DNA of 12,289 bases from Phoronis ovalis (taxonomy: Eukaryota; Phoronida; Phoronidae), in the NCBI GenBank assembly GCA_028565635.1, contig JAOXYB010107048.1, positions 8,741 through 21,029 of the forward strand. Reading direction: 5' to 3'. This document shows, piece after piece, positions 1 through 7,600 of the stretch. The notes beneath the pieces are model-generated. The model worked only from the letters and a program-made list of their open reading frames with translations. It searched no databases and had not been told where the DNA came from. Position numbers and translations under genes: made by a program. Within the stretch, counting starts at the first letter, position 1. Every line of letters begins with the position of its first letter.

Positions 1-1651
1 TGGTTGAGGTTGACTGTGTGTTGGCTGTATACTTTGGGATCGTTCATATATAGGATCATATCCTCTTTGATAATTCTGGGTTTGTTGATTGGAACCTTTG
101 TTCATCCCTTCCTGTGTATCGCGTCCATAATATGTTATTTGTCCTCTGTTCGCCTCCATTCCCTTGACTGGATGATATGCACCATTAGAATTATAGTTAC
201 CAGAAACACCTCTTTGATAGCTAGTTGCTGGAGCATTATGTACATTTCCATCATATGAACTACTATTATGATATTTTTCTGGGTAATCATAGTGTGACAG
301 ACCCTTTTCAAAAGCTGAATTTCTATTCCTCTGATTGTAATAAGAGTTTGAGGCGTTATCAAAACGTTCTTTACCATACGTAGAATGCTCATATTGTCTA
401 TTTGGGTCCTGCTTTGGTGGCAAATTGTCTGATATACTACTCTGGATAGCATGCCTAATTTCGTAATTTGGTGCACTGGTTTGTCTCGACAAATCAGCAT
501 AATTTGGTTTTGACATCTGTCGATTTCTCATATTTTCTACTAATAATTGTTTTATCCCTTCTCGACTAAGTTGTTTTTGTGGCAAGTTTTCACTCGTATG
601 TGCAATGGAAGACTGCGACACAGGACGCAAAAACTGTCCTTGGTTACTATACTGTACAGGTGCCTGACCACTGCAAGGAACCGAAGCCTGTGGAACATTG
701 TCTGCGACACTAGGTTGCCTGGAGTGCACATTTCCAGGGTGTGATGGTGCACACTGTGTTGGATTATACACAGGTTGGTGATACTCTACACTGACTGGAA
801 TTGGTTGCTGCTGGTGTTTGTTGTTACTTACACTTTCTGTACTGAATACGTTCTGACCGATATTAGACTTGACAGGAGTTGAATTATCTGTTAAAGAATC
901 TGAACGTTTTGGGACCGAGGGTTTTGCTTTATCTTGCACACTAGTCGGACCCTGTTGCGAAGCATTAATTTGAGAACGTTGTCGACTAAGATATGATCGA
1001 TACACTTCAATACCTTTTTTAGGTTTTTCAACGATTGCTGGTTTACTGTCTTTATATTTTCTTGGAAGTGTAGCGTACACTTCAACTGTTGTATTCGTAC
1101 TACCCGAGCTTGTGCTGCTCTGTGATGTGTGACTCACACCCTGGGTGGGCTTACTCTGAGCTAAAGTCATTTGCAAATTATGAGGCATCAACGGCTGCCG
1201 AAGTTTGACATCGGATGCATGTGTTTGGCATTTCGCATAATCTCTTAACTCTAAATTATCGAAACGTTCTTTCCGATTTAGTTGTGGAGTGGAAAACTGA
1301 CGAGAGATACTTCCTTGATCTTGGCTCTCTTGCACTGTATATACCTTAGGTCCAAGCTGCGGGGTAGAATGTTGTCTATTATAATGGGAAGGATTATTTG
1401 AAGGAACATCCAATCGGTTTGCCTTATTCTGTACTTGTGGTTGCTGGTGCGTATTATATGCTGGTGGCTGTTCATATGGTGGCTTGTTAGAGACTGCATG
1501 CAGATCACGTACTTGAGCTTGGTATCCAGGATTTCCTTTTGGCATATTGTTTGAAGAGTATAGCTTGTTTACTTGTTCCTTCAACAGTTCGTGTTGTCCT
1601 TTTGGATGTTCATTCAGTTGGATAAGATCTCTGTTATTTGCCAAACCATTC
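1..1651 (-). CDS. USP54: USP54-like coding exon 14: long C-terminal tail, continues past window edge
   Basis: An uninterrupted frame of 550 codons (residues 1055-1605) runs to base 1 without a stop, so the exon is at least 1651 bp. It begins after a long pyrimidine tract and TTTTCAAG|G, completing R1055. The encoded tail is rich in Q, S, N, P and Y and almost certainly disordered. It carries repeated short motifs: RQHSTPQL (1147-1154), RQFSTPQL (1172-1179), RQRS (1278), RQPS (1366), RQMSKP (1432), RQTSAP (1444), KERFDN twice (1182 and 1482), LSRQ/LSRE (1276, 1416, 1442), and YATLPRKY with SxxSSxxSGS nearby (about 1232-1254). The last part (1470-1605) is dense in tyrosine and asparagine. The length alone, in AT-rich DNA, shows this is coding. 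Confidence 0.9.
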
Positions 1652-4600
1652 CTTGAAAATAAGAGAAGCAATAAATTCTCCAAGAAGAAAAAGATAAATA
1701 ACAGCTGTACATTCCATGACAGAAAATATTAATTAAATTCTCGTTCAATATACCACGCAAGCAATGTTTGATAACTCTATACGACTATTGTAAAGGAACA
1801 AGGCTGTATTTTACATAGCAGAAGTCTAATGCAAAACTTAGTTTCGCCAACATGTCATTTTTTTTTGTTATAATCCTAACACAGAATAATTATCAATGTT
1901 TTTAATTTTTCTCATCTTGTGGCTGTTTTACCTATATTGGTCCTCAAGACTGGTATCACTGTGCAGAGATTGGTTATCTTGTTTAGTATTAAGGCGGCGA
2001 TGTAATGTCCTTGAACGCATCACAGAGGTGTTATGTTTTACATGAGCATAGTGAACAAATTGTTGATCTGACGAGTTGCAGTCAATCGCTTGTTTTAAAT
2101 ATGCTGTAATAAACCATTCAACATGTGAAACAATCATGCATTTTTTTTGTCAATGTCAAATATACACTTATACATCTAGACAGCACAACAGAAGAGATCA
2201 AAATGTAACATAACCTAACACTCAATGTTTTGTAAGATGCTCCCAGCAATAAGTATTTGCCATTTTTTTTGTGCTGTTTGTACTCTTTTGAACAAGGGAA
2301 ACTAGTTTCATTTTGTTGCTACTGCAGTATTCTTTTTTCTCAAACTATTTACGATTATGGAAATATACAAAAGCAAGGAAAAGTTGCTTACAGATGGCTT
2401 GATTACACAGTACAAGAGCCAGTGGTAGATCACATTCCTGTTCCTTAGCAACAGACTTGTACATTAATTCCTCAGCATATCGGCACAGATGTTCACACCG
2501 CTCGTCAGCTATAGAATACAAATTACAGTTATAATATCCATTTATGATAATTTTATTAATATGGCCAATTTTTATTGTAAAATATCTCGTTGCAAGTATT
2601 TTGCTCCTTGTGTTATTCTAATTTTAGGTATTTTGAATATTAAAAAGACATCAAAATATACTTACCAGTCTTTGCATCTGGAAATTGTCCTTGAGTAAAA
2701 GCTGCACTTTTCACGGAAGGCTTTTGAACAATATACTGATTAGATGACAGATTCGACTGAGATGAGCTTAAGCTTTCCACAGAGGACGAAAAACATGTCA
2801 CATCACTGTTAACACCAAGTAAATTTTTCACTAATTTCTGTTGCATTGGATTATGTTTAGACATGTCTTTGGAGGAATTAGGTGCCTGCGTTCCCTTTGT
2901 AAAACCTGCCATTGTGTCAACAGTAGGTGAGGACTCCATGGATAAACTCCCGATTGAGCTTGCGCTATTCCGATCTCCACTTCTGTAGCCCGAATCTTTA
3001 TGAGAGCCTATAGATACATTATCAGCTGGAGGAATTTCTACTTTTAACGAATGATTAACCTTAGATTTTATTTTCAAGTTGCCATGGAAACTTTCACCAC
3101 TTACGTGCCCAGAGTCGTGACTTTCTTTGCTGGCAGCACTACAACTAGAAACTTGACGTTTCAACACAACATTCTGTCGACTTAATATACTTTTAACAGT
3201 TTTTTGATCAATGTATATCGGTTCATCCAAATCATCCTCATATCGTATTCGGCCAGGATAGGAGGTATCATTTGACGTATTTTTAGAATTAGTCAACTCT
3301 GAATTGGACATTGGCATGTAATCTCCATTTATCTGAGCTTGATGCATGGACATATAATTAGAGTCTGAATTTCCCGATTGTTCTGGCTTATTTTTCTTAG
3401 GTTTCCTGTTGCGTGGTAAGGTAGCGAGCCCCGATGTTATCGGAGAATCATGTTTATTCACAAAACCTTGGTCTTCACCCGTGGAATGCATTCTCTTAAC
3501 AGAGACCTTCTCTTGCTTCTGGTTTTCTTTGTTATCAGATACTTCTTGGAAATCAAAACTTGTGCTGGTCTGATATCTAATGACGTCTGCTCCAACCTTC
3601 GTTCTTCCTTTACCACCTGTGAACAAAAAACAAATGAAACTTATTTACTTTTCCTCATACTCCAAATCCTATTACTTTTACTACTCCATATTTCTGACAG
3701 CTTAAGAATATTCATATACATTTTATTTTTATAATTTATCAGTTACATCACTTGCAATATTCAACTATCTAGACAAAGATAAACATTTAATGTTTCATTC
3801 GACTGCCAGAAGGTCAGTTGTTACTTCTTATTCATTATATTACTCAAAACTCAAGTATCCAACTAATAACATATAGATTGAAGAATGATAAACATTATGA
3901 AGTCTGGTAATTAAGGATGTTAATCATCTTACCTTTAAAATTAGTCTTCTTCTGAGATACCTTTGTAATCTCTTGTTTTTTATCTAACATCTTAGCATCT
4001 GCTTGTGGCTGTGGTATAGTTGGCCTTCTGTACTGATCACTATTTGACAAGGTATAACTATCATAATCATTCTCCTGCATTCCTTGTTGTGGTGCTATCC
4101 ATCCATTCTGAACAGGAGTAAACATTGGTCCATTATCATTTCCAAACGAAATTAAAGAACCAGTATTATCATTTGGTTCTGTGGAATATACGCCACACTC
4201 TTCAGACTCCTTAAATCCATTCATTTGTGGATGTAAACTATTAGAATTGTTATACTGCGGAGTCCATCCCTGAACATTTGAAAAATTTCCTTGAGATGAC
4301 ACGCTGTTAGTCCTTTGTGGATCAGTATGAGACTCATCAATAAGTTTATATTTAGTAGGATTAAATACATTTTCATAATCTCCTCTGGTATCAATTGCTG
4401 TTATGTAACTAGGTTGTCTTTCATGAACTACCTCACCATTAGCATCGATATAAGCATTGTCTACACATGGCGTAATAGAGCGGAGGGGTTTTGAAGGTTT
4501 ATCCTTTTTGTACAAACTACTTTCAGGATTTGGCGTTATAGCACGACGTTCAGTTAAGTTCACTTCAATTTTTGTGTCACTGAATTGATTCCAATGGCCA

Positions 4601-7600
4601 CTAGAACCATCTGTGCGGTCTTGCCCACCATATTGGGAATATTCTCGACTTTTTGATCTTCTTTTCAGAGTATCTTGTCTGTGGTCTGAAATATTTAAAT
4701 ATGTAACTTATAAGGATTTGAATGTGAAAAACTGTAAAGTTAATTAAGTAACAATATCAGGTAAAAGATTTAATAAAATAACAGAACTTAAATTACAATA
4801 ACAAGGTGCAAGTAAATTTTTGTTATTTCCCATTTCTAAAAAACTCAACCTATGTTTAACTAAACAATTCTTACTTTCTTCATGTTTGCTCCAACTATGT
4901 CCTGGGACCATAGTTGTGAGCTGGAGGGCAGAAGATGGATCCACTGGCTGGCCGTAAGGGTTTGCATACAAAAGTAGCAATGGTTGGTAGCGTCCTCTAC
5001 ATATTTTGTCTGCAACCTTTTCCCAATATCGACCAATCTATAATACAAGTAGACATATGAGATAACAGTATCATTAACAATATTTTACAGGAATGAGTTT
5101 GCATATGGCTGGTAACGTCAAGTATTTTTTCCCAGTATCAACCAAGTTTATAATTATGAGGTCACAGTACCATTAATGATAGTTACCAGGATCATGGATA
5201 CTTCAAGATCTTTTTCTTTGAATAAATAAAATACACGACTATATGAATAAGTTTATTACATGTACATATTAACAGAAGCATTCATATTGATGGTTGTTTA
5301 AACACAAGTTACACCTTGTAAAGAAACTTGCTTAGTTTGTTACAGTACTTACTTCTTTAACTGTGGCATCATCAAAGTAAACCCAGAGTCTTGATTTGGA
5401 GTTGTAAAAGAATGTGGAGTAATGTTTTCCATAGTAGCACACAATACCAACTAAGTTCAACTCTGGGGCGCCTTTCACATCCACGACTGAGTGGTATAAC
5501 TGAAAGAAGTAGCAAATAATATCAACCAACCCACTTGTCTACATTATTAATTTAGAAATAAATTTCTTCAGCACCTAACAAAACTGACTGTCCCATATCC
5601 AAGTGATGACAAAGGAAAGTGAAATCACACAAACAACAGTTCCTAAAACACTGTAGATTCATCTTCCTTATATTTACTACTTACAACCACATAACTGGTT
5701 AACACTGATATTGTGTAAAGCAGACAATTGCATTAGATGCCCTTCAAAAAATGACAGTAGCTATAAAAGAGCAACTTACATCTGGTGTATACAAACTGGT
5801 TCCAATGCAACTAACAACATCACGTATGTGGTCAACGTCAGACTTGTCCGAATCCCACACCAAACCAATACTCACTATAACAAGTAATACATCATGTCTG
5901 CATTATTTTCAGAAATTCAACATTAATCTAATAATAATTTAATTGCCAAAACTGTCTGACTAGATCACCATGTACAGCAAGTGATGCACTTGGAATTCAA
6001 ACAATTGGACAGCAAATCTTACATTTCATAAAATGGTGCAAATCTAGCTGGATATCTTTCAAACAGAAAACGATTGAACATAATTTCACAAAATTATTGA
6101 AAACAGTATATTACATAAAACTTACCAACATCAGGAGCATTTGTTAAGGTTCTAGTAGTTTTCACTCGTTTTCCACATTTACTCTGCAAATAGGAACAAA
6201 TCAATAGTTTCCAATACCTCGCAAACTGTTACATTAAAGCTAAGCCATTAAAACATGGCAGATAAAACAATTTTATCTGATTCTACATATATTTCTACTT
6301 TTAAAGGGATAAAACCAAATTTAAGCCAAGTAATAAGTTAAGACAAAGTATTTTAAGAAGAGCACTTGTATAAGCTAGATAAGATTCCTGATGTCAATTC
6401 AAAAACATGATTATTCTGCTTCTTACTGGGCATTCTTTATCCATGTCTCCTCTTGTTCCAGCACACTTTAATAATTCACCAAAGTATCTAGGTGGTTGAC
6501 TTTTATGTGCATTAATTGCCTCAGCACTAGAAAACAGAAAATATATTAGTTAAACAATCATAAGGTTAGTCAAAGTTTAACTAACAACACTACTTTGGGT
6601 TAAACAATGTACTTTTAAAAATCACTTTAGGGAAAATGCTAATCTAACACCTATGTGACCCAGAAAGTTAACAACTCTACAGTATACATAAATACAGTTC
6701 CAAGAAAATTCAGATGTGTATCATTCCAATTTCAAATGTTAGTGTTTGCATTAAACTAGAAACAACATAGGCAGGTTAGGAATTGTGCTTTCAATTAAAA
6801 GCAGTTTTATGTACTGGAAGTTGGCCATGTGCCATGAAGGTGAAACATTTCTTAAATAGTTGGCACTTTTTAGTAGAAAAGGCATACTTTTTATCTTACA
6901 TCATTCATGTAACATTTAAACATGACTTACACATATACCACTAAACTGTCTCTTAGGGCACATAACTTATAACTACAGTTAGAGCTAGATCCTATAGGCT
7001 GTCTGAATGTACACTGACGTATTATACTTACGTTAAAGCACTAGTAGACACATAATGCACCATTTGACTGAAAGGTAGAGGTTCTGATGTGGCACCACAT
7101 TCGCAAACATACTGTTCAACAATTGTCATTGCAAATTTTTGATGAGGAACACAGTGTCGAGCATTGCACATGTCTTCATTTTCACCGCCAGCAATGTGAA
7201 AGTGGATGCGAAACAACATATTCTCCTGTAAACACGAAATTACGTTAAAAAATTGCACCTTATTTTCATTTCTCTAAGAAACAGTAAGGGAATTTAAAAC
7301 ATTTTCCCTTCCACCACATTACAGCAGTATATGATTTCTTATCAAACAACATTTTGACACATGTTGACTGATACACTAGCACAGCATACATGCTTCATGG
7401 TTATCATGATGCTAATGCAATCCGAGCAGGAAATGCAACCATTCACATGTACTAAAAAAATATTCTATTGTTTCATACTCTGAGGAATTTATAACCTGAA
7501 AGACTGACATGACAGAAAAACAAAGGTTACTTATTCAGCTAAGCAAAATTACAAAACTTTAGATGGCAGACTAATCAAGAACAAAGGCAAAATAAAATCA

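Noticed and set aside
135-1508. Open frames of 64-121 codons on the minus strand inside exon 14, and shorter ones on the plus strand
   Set aside because: They are other frames of the 550-codon exon, which continues in frame from the preceding exons; their products look random.
3450-3734. A 94-codon plus-strand open frame over exon 11 and intron 10
   Set aside because: It runs across an exon-intron edge of the real gene on the other strand, and its leucine-rich end comes from AT-rich intron sequence.
4744-4874. Exon 9 frame continuing open into intron 9
   Set aside because: A GTAAGA donor follows, and exon 10 joins in the right phase. Retained-intron use cannot be excluded but nothing in the sequence favours it.
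6181-6186. Alternative acceptor two bases downstream at exon 6 (CAGAG)
   Set aside because: Its use would shift the frame and break the conserved cysteine region; the first AG keeps the frame.
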